Assembly: GCA_020025015.1 (NCBI GenBank)
Contig: JAHHSV010000026.1
Coordinates: forward strand, 1 to 19,473
DNA length: 19,473 nucleotides
From: Anaeroplasmataceae bacterium
Lineage (GTDB): Bacteria > Bacillota_I > Bacilli_A > Acholeplasmatales > Anaeroplasmataceae
Reading direction: 5' to 3'
Of this stretch, positions 1 to 6,554 are shown piece by piece; positions within the stretch are counted from its first letter, which is position 1; every line of letters starts with the position of its first letter. The notes beneath the pieces were generated by a model that ran no database searches, was not told the origin of the DNA, and saw only the letters and a list, made by a program, of their open reading frames with translations. Position numbers and translations under genes: made by a program.

Positions 1-43
1 TTCAAAAAATAAAAAATAATCACTTGAACTTTCATAAAAAAGA

Positions 44-66
44 GTGTGCCATTTTCAATGACACAC
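44..66. repeat. Imperfect palindrome at probable IS end
   Basis: Two 10-bp arms (44-53 and 57-66) flank a 3-bp centre and match at 9 of 10 positions; the outer part of each arm is GTGTG/CACAC. The same CACAC motif begins each of the four repeats that follow, so the palindrome belongs to the same structure. It looks like the tip of an IS21-type element. No transposase is visible, so this is a family resemblance only. Confidence 0.45.
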
Positions 67-159
67 TGATTTTTTTAAAGTTAGCACACCGATTTATGTA
101 AAGACGGCACACTGATTTTTTTAAAGCTCTTTTTTATCGACACACCGATTTTTGAAAAG
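60..159. repeat. Four degenerate 21-bp repeats, IS21-like terminal repeats
   Basis: Four direct copies of a 21-bp unit begin at 60, 83, 106 and 139. Each reads roughly GRCACACYGATTTTTNNAAAG, and the offsets are 23, 23 and 33 bp, close to whole helical turns. Several short copies near one end are typical of the multiple terminal repeats of IS21-family (IstA/IstB) elements, where the transposase binds. No istA or istB lies in the window: the element is either cut off by the window start or is a remnant. The last copy overlaps the tail of the accessory operon terminator. Confidence 0.5.
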
Positions 160-180
160 AACCTACTTTTTTAGGCTTCT
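155..180 (-). terminator. Terminator of the accessory operon
   Basis: On the minus strand a stem of 8 paired bases with one bulged G (172-180 with 159-165/161) closes a short A-rich loop and runs into TTTTC. It begins inside the TAG stop of the 177-residue gene, as expected for a Rho-independent terminator. It implies that the operon ends here rather than continuing past the window edge. Confidence 0.6.
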
Positions 181-712
181 ATGTATATTCTAATAATTGA
201 TCTAATGTAATACTATTTAATATTTCTGTATAATCACTTTCAGTCAATGAATCAAAATAATCATATAATTCAGCAATAACTAATAAAGGAACTTCAGTAT
301 CAATGTGTTCGAAGATTTTAACAATGCCATAATTAGCAAAGCCAATTAATAATCCTGTTGCAGTAATCTTTGGCAAAGTATAATCAGGATTAAATGCTAA
401 TTTTAATCTTTCATCAACATCTAAATCAATTGTTTTTGAATTAATCAAAATGTTTTGAAGCATTAAGTCTAATAAATCTCTTAAATCTGTATTTTGCATA
501 CTTTGATAAGTGTTTCTACCAATAGTTTTAGGGTTTTCTAAAGGAAATTCCGCTTCATCTATTCTACTATCTTCTTTTATACCTATTGAACATGCTATCA
601 AAAACACATCAACCAATCTATTAAACAATCCTACTCTTTCATTATTACATAGAAGTTCGTCTGCTTTCTCCCAAAGTGGATGATATAAATTAAAATCAGA
701 ATTTAATATCAT
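179..712 (-). CDS. Small accessory protein of Dnd-like operon (177 aa)
   Basis: Last gene of the accessory operon. The reading frame is open up to 775, but the start chosen is ATG at 712, preceded by GAAAGGGGAG at good spacing; it overlaps the end of the ATPase gene by 17 nt. The product is soluble, acidic and leucine-rich, without signal peptide or membrane segment. Residues 26-50 (ERVGLFNRLVDVFLIACSIG followed by KEDSR) resemble the stretch of small Dnd-associated proteins that carries a DVF-hhA-hGh-x-R pattern; residues 75-140 look like an all-helical domain. By position beside a DndD-like ATPase it could be a DndE-like or Dnd-associated protein 4-like subunit. That assignment is from memory of the pattern and gene order, not from an alignment. 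No catalytic motif is evident. Confidence 0.8.
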   Translation of the reverse strand: MILNSDFNLYHPLWEKADELLCNNERVGLFNRLVDVFLIACSIGIKEDSRIDEAEFPLENPKTIGRNTYQSMQNTDLRDLLDLMLQNILINSKTIDLDVDERLKLAFNPDYTLPKITATGLLIGFANYGIVKIFEHIDTEVPLLVIAELYDYFDSLTESDYTEILNSITLDQLLEYT

Positions 713-2681
713 TAATATCTCCCCTTTCAATATATGCCTTAGTTTGACTATCATTTTTAATAACATAAAATTCATATAAATCAGTTCTATTTAATAGTCT
801 CTTTATTTTATTCAAATCAAGTGTTAATAAAATAGTTTGTTTTACTACACTAGGTAATGTAGTAAAAATATGTTCTGATTGTCTATTTCCAGTAAAAGCA
901 AATGGTGCATCTATAATAATTGGATTTTCATTATTATTCATATTAAACTCTTGAAGTGCTTTTACAATACCAATTACATAAGAGTATTCATCTACAGCTA
1001 ATTGTCCACCAGTTAAGTAGGTTGTTCTCAATGAAAAATCATCATTAATAAATTGAATTTTATCAGCATCAAGTTCCTTTTGAGTCGTCAAACGCTTAAA
1101 TATATCTCTAACGCAATTGTTAAGTACAACTTTAACTCTATTTTCTCTATCCTTTTTTTCTGCGACCAATGTGGCTGCAATAAGCTTAAAGAAGTTAATC
1201 TTATCATTATATTCTAATGAAATTTTATCATTTCTCTTTAAGTCTGATAAAAGCCTAGATGAAATTTGGAATGTTTGTTTTTGTCTTGCAATATTTCCTT
1301 CATATTTGCTTTTTTCTCTCTCTAATGACTTTAATTCATCCTTTATTTGTTCCAATTCATCAACTAAAGTTTTAGCAGCATCTAAACGTTTTAATGCTTC
1401 TATCTTTTCATGTGAATCTGCTTCATATTTACCAATTTTTTCTTGACATGAACTAATATAATCTAAAAATTTATCATACTCAAAAACATTTTGTTTTGAA
1501 TCTCTAATAGACTTTTTTGATTTAGCTACAAATTGTCCAAATTGATATGTATATGAATCAGGTGGCATTACATTTATTATATCATTAATATGATTTATAC
1601 TGTTTTCGTCCAAAGGTCTACCACAAACGCAAACATCTTTTTCTAGAATTTCTTGCAATAAATTTTTCTTCAAATTTTCAAATATATTATGATAGTTTTT
1701 TGCAAAAGTTAAATTTTTTTCTCTTAGAACAGCTGCACTTTGACTAATATTTTTAGACATAAAAAGATATGGGTAATTCTTATAAAATAAATCGCCAATT
1801 TTATGCTTTGCTCCTCTAATTTTCTTTTCATATTCTTTAATCCAACTTTCATTAGATTTAATAATTTGAGTTAAATTATTTCTATTTGCTCCTTCACCTA
1901 AAATTTTTAAAATTTCGTCTCTTCGAGCATTTTTTAAATTAATATCATCTTTAACTGAATCACGATTATGTTTATTATTTTCAAGGTCTTCACTCAAATT
2001 ATTTAAAGTGTCTTGGAGTTCAGCAGCAGTCATGTTATTTGAAGTTGTTGTTCTCATTTGGGAAGTCATTTCGTCAGTAAAACGTCCAATAACACTTCTC
2101 TTCTTATTATCATGTCCTAGATGATCTATAGCTTTTTCATAAGCATCAAGACCAAATAAAGAATGAATTGCTTTTTTTAAATTAATAGAATCTAAGACTA
2201 TATCTCTAGCTTTTTCACCATCTAAAAGAAAATAATTAGATAAACCCACTGGAATAATACTATTTATCTTATTATTTATATCCCCTTTATAACTTACCCA
2301 AGTATCATTCTCTAAAGTGGTCAAAACAAAATCTCTACTTTCAACTCTAGTAGAATTAATTGTAACACCTGCTTTGAACTTTAGAACCTTCCTTAAATTA
2401 TATCTTAAGCCTAAGTGCTCGAAGTCAATCACGCCTTCAACAGGAAACAATTCTCCCAACTTTGTTTCAAAATAAGCCGCTTCATTAAAAATAGGTCTAT
2501 CATCATTGGGCCCAAAATTTGGCTTATCAAACAAAATCCAATTAAAAAATTGTAAGAAAGATGATTTGCCATAGCCTGAATCTCCATAAATTAAAGTTAT
2601 TTTCCCATCATTATTTAAGTTTAGGGTATTTTCACCATAATAGCATCTAAAATTATTAATCTTTATACTATTTATTCTCAT
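696..2681 (-). CDS. DndD-like SMC/Rad50-type ATPase
   Basis: A 661-residue ABC ATPase of the SMC/Rad50/DndD kind. Seen: an N-terminal half-site with MRINSIKINNFRCYYGENTL and a Walker A at residues 33-40 (GDSGYGKS); a long charged helical middle (about 215-300 and 385-480), probably an antiparallel coiled coil, interrupted by a short CxC motif (CVCGRPL, 351-357) like a reduced zinc hook; the ABC signature LTGGQ at 556-560; a Walker B IIID ending at Asp591 followed by APF, as in DndD. The usual D-loop aspartate after it is replaced by TGN. The start is ATG at 2681, overlapping the preceding small gene by 14 nt; AGGAGG lies 12 nt upstream. DndD family ATPases act on DNA with nuclease or sulfur-modification partners, and here the partner is probably the upstream PLD-helicase. 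Function in defence is inferred. Confidence 0.9.
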   Translation of the reverse strand: MRINSIKINNFRCYYGENTLNLNNDGKITLIYGDSGYGKSSFLQFFNWILFDKPNFGPNDDRPIFNEAAYFETKLGELFPVEGVIDFEHLGLRYNLRKVLKFKAGVTINSTRVESRDFVLTTLENDTWVSYKGDINNKINSIIPVGLSNYFLLDGEKARDIVLDSINLKKAIHSLFGLDAYEKAIDHLGHDNKKRSVIGRFTDEMTSQMRTTTSNNMTAAELQDTLNNLSEDLENNKHNRDSVKDDINLKNARRDEILKILGEGANRNNLTQIIKSNESWIKEYEKKIRGAKHKIGDLFYKNYPYLFMSKNISQSAAVLREKNLTFAKNYHNIFENLKKNLLQEILEKDVCVCGRPLDENSINHINDIINVMPPDSYTYQFGQFVAKSKKSIRDSKQNVFEYDKFLDYISSCQEKIGKYEADSHEKIEALKRLDAAKTLVDELEQIKDELKSLEREKSKYEGNIARQKQTFQISSRLLSDLKRNDKISLEYNDKINFFKLIAATLVAEKKDRENRVKVVLNNCVRDIFKRLTTQKELDADKIQFINDDFSLRTTYLTGGQLAVDEYSYVIGIVKALQEFNMNNNENPIIIDAPFAFTGNRQSEHIFTTLPSVVKQTILLTLDLNKIKRLLNRTDLYEFYVIKNDSQTKAYIERGDINDIKF

Positions 2682-2835
2682 ATTCGGTTTTTACCTCCTC
2701 ATATAATCTAATGATTTTACTAACCATTTTTGAATATTCATCAGGAGTACTATTATTAAGAGATTCTTCTTCCATTTTTAATAATCTTTCTTTAAAATCT
2801 GCCTGAGCTTTTTCATTTTTATTAATATCAATCAT
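2668..2835 (-). CDS. Overlooked 55-aa protein between helicase and ATPase
   Basis: A short ATG frame fits exactly between the helicase and ATPase genes. It starts at 2835 inside the helicase stop region (8-nt overlap), preceded by GGTGGTGA, and ends with TAG at 2668, overlapping the ATPase start by 14 nt. The product (begins MIDINKNEKAQADFKERLLK) is acidic and strongly helical, with no cysteine, signal or membrane segment. Its last third contains the AGGAGG used by the ATPase gene. Tight overlaps at both ends are typical of translational coupling and make chance unlikely. No family is recognised; a small structural or regulatory subunit linking helicase and ATPase is a guess. Confidence 0.75.
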   Translation of the reverse strand: MIDINKNEKAQADFKERLLKMEEESLNNSTPDEYSKMVSKIIRLYEEVKTEYENK

Positions 2836-4891
2836 CTAAATCACCACCATAAACAAATTCATTTTTAAATTTGATATCATCATATGTTAATCCATAATTT
2901 GATAGTTCTTCATCTAAACGCTTTAATAATTCATCTTTATTTAGAGCCAATCTAGCATACTCATAAAATCTTCTTAATTCTATAGAGGCAAAACTTTTAT
3001 TTTCACTAGATGGTAAAACAATTACATCATAAATGTTAGCTAATTCCTTACCTTTATAAAGTCTTAAAATTCTTCCTCGTCTTTGAACAAATTCACGATA
3101 ATTATCATTACTAGATAATATTAAAGCTGACTTAATAGAAGGAATATTTATTCCTTCATCCAAACACCTTATGGCAACCATAATATCATCATATCCTTTA
3201 TTAAATCTATCAATTAAATCCATTCTTGTATCAACATTTTCTGAAGCTGTAAATTTGGTTGCTCTCAAATTTAAAGAATTATTAATTATAGAATTATTAA
3301 TTAATCTTAAAATATATTCCAAATGTCTAATTTCACTAGGGTTGTTGCTTTTATCTTTATAAAAAAGCTTACCATCACTACAATAAATTATAAAATGGTT
3401 TTTTTCTTTTACTTGATTAAATATATAAGAAATATTATCCATTTTTCCATCAGCCATAGAAATAGCTCTTAATCTACTTCTATATGCTAAAGTGAACTTT
3501 TCTTCATCAATAATTTGACCAGTTATTGGATCACAAGCTGAAATCATCATTTGAGTGGCCTTTGCAAATTTTTCCTCATCTTCATCAGTAGCATCGATAA
3601 AAATAGGATGATATTCATAATTAACTAAATATTTACCAATAGCCTTCTCGATAGGGAAATCCATTACTAATCCTCCAAACCAGTCCAGTAATAATTTAGT
3701 TTTTGATGCATCATTACCAAACACAGGAGTTGCAGATAACCCTAATTTATATTTGTATTTAGAACTCAAATTATCATTTATCTTATTAATAAAATTGTGA
3801 GCTTCATCAACTATCAATAATTTGTCATATAAAATTTTATTATATAAAGTTTCATATCGTTTTAGAAAAAAGCTTTTTATCGTAGTAACAACAATTATAG
3901 GTTTGTATTCCCTTTTTGAATTTATGTAAGCTGAAAAAATATTAGTCTCTGCATCTGTTATTTCACCATGAACAATAAATGTGGCCGAATTTGGAAAAAA
4001 TTTTACAACATCATCATACCATTGATTTACTAAATGTTTATAAGGAACTGCAATAACAGTGAATATTTTATTTTCATTAATCAATTCTTGAATTGAATAT
4101 AATGAGGTTATCGTTTTTCCTGTTCCAGTTGCCATAACAAAAAAACCTTTGTGACCATTTTTTATCCAATTTTGCTTAGCATCATCTTGATATTCTCTCA
4201 TCTGATATGGTGAATTAGATTTTTTTGACATACTTCCATTCTTTATACGTTCTATAATTTTATTCTGAAAAGCAGTCATAAAATCATATACCTGAAGAAA
4301 TTCATTAGAATTATTCCAAATACTCAAAAACTCAGACATTTCATCTTCTATTCTTCCTTCATTGTCCATCCAACTTTTATATACTCTAACTTTTTCATAG
4401 TTATCATGATAGCCAGGTGCACTTTCATTAGCAGAGCCCACAAAAGCAACTTTATTACCATCAAAGTCCTCTAATAAAGCAAGCTTATCATGATAAATCC
4501 CTCCGTTTTTACAAACAACTTTAACATCTAAAATATTTTCTTTTACTAATGAATATAGCATGTTAACATTATCATCTGATAGCAAGTTTAGTGTTTCTTC
4601 AACTTCACCTTCAAAACGTTCCATTAAAATGTCTCTAATCTCATATCCTAGCTTAATCGCTAAAACATCATTTTCATTTAAACGAGGACACGTACATAAA
4701 AAAATATGCCCACCATTTCTAGCTAATGAAACAATTCCATCATTTATAAAATTAAGTGCTGAAGAACTAAAAAAGCCAACACTTCTTCTATAAATTTTTG
4801 TACTTTTTAATAGTGGATTAATAATATTAGTTAATGAATTTTCTCCAACATTTCTATATGAAATATCAATATTAAAATCTTTATAGTTCAC
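2828..4891 (-). CDS. PLD-nuclease/SF2 helicase, Dnd restriction-like
   Basis: First gene of the accessory operon. GTG at 4891 is preferred as start (687 aa): GAGAGAAG lies just upstream, and a promoter at 4941-4969 lies downstream of the alternative start at 5011. Domains: a phospholipase D-like nuclease fold at about 30-170, with H134-x-K136 and GSANES (152-157); an SF2 helicase core with Walker A ATGTGKT (254-260), motif Ia near 280-290, DEAH (362-365), SAT (386-388), a helicase C domain from about 490 and QRRGRILR (603-610); then a short helical tail. The layout matches COG1061-type helicases that carry an N-terminal PLD domain, including those called restriction enzymes of phosphorothioation (Dnd) systems. 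It probably translocates on DNA and cuts it. Stop is TGA. The PLD motif has Glu then Asp where HxKxxxxD is classical, which is common in PLD-helicases. Confidence 0.9.
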   Translation of the reverse strand: MNYKDFNIDISYRNVGENSLTNIINPLLKSTKIYRRSVGFFSSSALNFINDGIVSLARNGGHIFLCTCPRLNENDVLAIKLGYEIRDILMERFEGEVEETLNLLSDDNVNMLYSLVKENILDVKVVCKNGGIYHDKLALLEDFDGNKVAFVGSANESAPGYHDNYEKVRVYKSWMDNEGRIEDEMSEFLSIWNNSNEFLQVYDFMTAFQNKIIERIKNGSMSKKSNSPYQMREYQDDAKQNWIKNGHKGFFVMATGTGKTITSLYSIQELINENKIFTVIAVPYKHLVNQWYDDVVKFFPNSATFIVHGEITDAETNIFSAYINSKREYKPIIVVTTIKSFFLKRYETLYNKILYDKLLIVDEAHNFINKINDNLSSKYKYKLGLSATPVFGNDASKTKLLLDWFGGLVMDFPIEKAIGKYLVNYEYHPIFIDATDEDEEKFAKATQMMISACDPITGQIIDEEKFTLAYRSRLRAISMADGKMDNISYIFNQVKEKNHFIIYCSDGKLFYKDKSNNPSEIRHLEYILRLINNSIINNSLNLRATKFTASENVDTRMDLIDRFNKGYDDIMVAIRCLDEGINIPSIKSALILSSNDNYREFVQRRGRILRLYKGKELANIYDVIVLPSSENKSFASIELRRFYEYARLALNKDELLKRLDEELSNYGLTYDDIKFKNEFVYGGDLDD

Positions 4892-4940
4892 AAAAAACAC
4901 TTCTCTCTCGCATCGATAAGCAATAATATTTATTATATTA

Positions 4941-4969
4941 ATAATAACATATTTTATAAACAATTCCAA
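4941..4969 (-). promoter_or_regulatory. Promoter of the accessory operon
   Basis: TTGGAA (4964-4969) and TATTAT (4941-4946) are spaced by 17 bp on the minus strand. Transcription would begin near 4934, giving a leader of about 40 nt before the GTG start at 4891. A second -10-like hexamer lies a few bases downstream. The region is very AT-rich, so chance matches are possible. Confidence 0.5.
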
Positions 4970-5048
4970 ACAACATAATGATTTTAAGAAATAAACATCA
5001 GTTTTTATCAAAAATAAACAAAAATAACATATTTTTGCCTACTTTTGT

Positions 5049-5079
5049 ACGTAGTCATTACGTAGTCACAACGTAGTCA
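5049..5079. repeat. Three direct repeats ACGTAGTCA, 11-bp period
   Basis: ACGTAGTCA occurs exactly at 5049-5057, 5060-5068 and 5071-5079 (TGACTACGT on the minus strand), each start 11 bp after the last, about one helical turn. Such phased iterons are typical of a cooperative protein-binding site. They lie about 80 bp upstream of the -35 box of the accessory operon, so they may be an operator for it. A recombination or replication-protein site is also possible. Confidence 0.7.
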
Positions 5080-5110
5080 TACACTCTACCCCAATATTTT
5101 TAGATATGAT

Positions 5111-5156
5111 ATACAGTTTTAATTTTATTGATTAATTAATCCTTAAATTACTGTAT
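5111..5156. repeat. Nested inverted repeats between rlmD and operon
   Basis: ATACAGT (5111-5117) pairs with ACTGTAT (5150-5156), and the 12-bp perfect palindrome GATTAATTAATC lies between them at 5130-5141. No gene lies here. In such AT-rich DNA the palindrome alone is weak; the whole could be a regulator site or the join between core and accessory DNA. Confidence 0.35.
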
Positions 5157-5161
5157 TTTGT

Positions 5162-5194
5162 AAAAAAAAGGCATTTTTCCTAAGAAAAACACCT
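5162..5194 (-). terminator. Terminator after rlmD
   Basis: On the minus strand an 11-bp stem with two G-U pairs and a 3-nt loop (arms 5184-5194 and 5169-5180) is followed by eight Ts. It starts 9 bp after the rlmD stop and closes the translation-related operon, separating it from the accessory operon. Confidence 0.8.
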
Positions 5195-5202
5195 GTTTTT
5201 TA

Positions 5203-6510
5203 TTATTTTCGACATAGCCACACGATGGTTTCCAGATTAAATGTTCTTGGGAACATATCAACGCACTCCATACCCTTAATTTCATAGCCGTTTTCCTTAA
5301 ATAGCTCTAAATCTCTTTTTAGAGTTGTTGGTTCACATGAAACATAGGCCACCTTTTTAATACCTAGCTTAGCTATCGCATCAATAAACTGCTTAGTTGA
5401 GCCTTCTCTAGGTGGATCCATAATTAAGGCATCAACCTTACGCTTTTGTAAATAAAATTCATTTAACTTTTGTGTCGCATCCGCATTAATAAAATTAATA
5501 TTTTTAATATTATTCATCTTAGCGTTAGTAAAGGCTAGCTTAACTGATTCCTTATTTAATTCAATACCAACAACATTTTTAGCATACTTACTAGCGATAA
5601 TACCAATTGTACCAACCCCACAGTAAGCATCCACTAAAATATCATTTTTAGTTATGCCTAAGCCTTCAATTGCCTTTTTATATAATACCTCTACACCCTC
5701 GTGATTTACCTGATAGAAGGTACTAGAGCCTATTAAAAACTTATAATCTAAAATCTTATCCTGGATAAAGCCAGTACCGTAAATTACCCTTTCCTTTTCG
5801 CCTAAAACAATTGAGGTATCACGGTAATTGTAATTTTCAATTATTGCTTCTACTCCCATATCAAGCTTAATAATATCCTTAACAATATCCTTACGCTTTG
5901 GTAGGGTATCAGCGGCTAAAACTAATACCACTAAGGCCTTAGAATTAACCTCGCTATAGCGAATTAATAGATGTCTTAAAAGCCCATTACCAGTTTTTTC
6001 ATCATAGGCTCTTAGCTTGTATTTGCTTAAAATTTGTAAAATTTTAAAGGCTAGCTCATTAGCCTTTTTATTATGCAATAAGCAATTTTCAACTGTAATA
6101 ATATCATGAGTACCTTCCTTATATAAGCCTAAGGCTAGCTGATGACGCTTAGATTCCTTAAAGGTCATTTGAACCTTAGTTCTATAATGTAAAGGATTAT
6201 TCATGAAATTAAATTTAATTGTATTATTATAAACACCCTTCATTAAGCCAAACATATAATTTTTCTTAATGTTTTGTTCTTCCTTATAATCAACATGTAA
6301 ATATTGACAGCCACCACATCTATCAAATTGAGGACATTTAACTTCAATTCTTAAAGGTGATTTTTTATATATATTTTTAAGCTCATAACGCTTATCCTTA
6401 ATTAATTCAACCTCTTCATCCTTTAAAACTCCAGGTATGTAGACACGCTTTTTCTCAATTTCAAAAACACCCTTACCATCAGGAGTTGTATTTAAACAGA
6501 CTAATTTCAT
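5203..6510 (-). CDS. rlmD: 23S rRNA (uracil-C5)-methyltransferase, RlmD/RlmCD type
   Basis: A SAM-dependent enzyme that makes 5-methyluridine in 23S rRNA; the Gram-positive RlmCD form methylates both U747 and U1939 (E. coli numbering). Length 435 aa is usual. Seen: an N-terminal TRAM-like region; iron-sulfur cysteines C59, C65, C68 (CPQFDRCGGC) and probably C143; the SAM loop DAYCGVGTIG (294-303); DPPREG (365-370); the catalytic cysteine in SCEPTTL (C392); and the general base Glu427 near the C-terminus. ATG at 6510 follows GTGAGGATG. It is the last gene of the operon with the ABC-F, GNAT and Smr genes, and is followed by a terminator. Whether it is RlmD or dual-specific RlmCD cannot be told from sequence alone; no other copy is in the window. 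Confidence 0.93.
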   Translation of the reverse strand: MKLVCLNTTPDGKGVFEIEKKRVYIPGVLKDEEVELIKDKRYELKNIYKKSPLRIEVKCPQFDRCGGCQYLHVDYKEEQNIKKNYMFGLMKGVYNNTIKFNFMNNPLHYRTKVQMTFKESKRHQLALGLYKEGTHDIITVENCLLHNKKANELAFKILQILSKYKLRAYDEKTGNGLLRHLLIRYSEVNSKALVVLVLAADTLPKRKDIVKDIIKLDMGVEAIIENYNYRDTSIVLGEKERVIYGTGFIQDKILDYKFLIGSSTFYQVNHEGVEVLYKKAIEGLGITKNDILVDAYCGVGTIGIIASKYAKNVVGIELNKESVKLAFTNAKMNNIKNINFINADATQKLNEFYLQKRKVDALIMDPPREGSTKQFIDAIAKLGIKKVAYVSCEPTTLKRDLELFKENGYEIKGMECVDMFPRTFNLETIVWLCRK

Positions 6511-6554
6511 CTAATCATCCTCACTTTCTTAATAATTACATTTTTAATTAAAGG

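Noticed and set aside
60..159. Short CRISPR array
   Set aside because: The gaps between units are 2, 2 and 12 bp, far too short for spacers, and no cas gene is present.
1117..1446. Plus-strand frame of 109 codons
   Set aside because: Antisense shadow of the ATPase coiled-coil region; low-complexity Ser/Leu product without ribosome site. The same holds for plus-strand frames at 3171-3362, 4560-4793, 11588-11863, 14072-14281 and 15108-15290.
4892..5011. Upstream 40-codon extension of the helicase
   Set aside because: It runs through the probable promoter and a hydrophobic, unconserved-looking stretch; GTG at 4891 has a ribosome site and begins right before the PLD fold.
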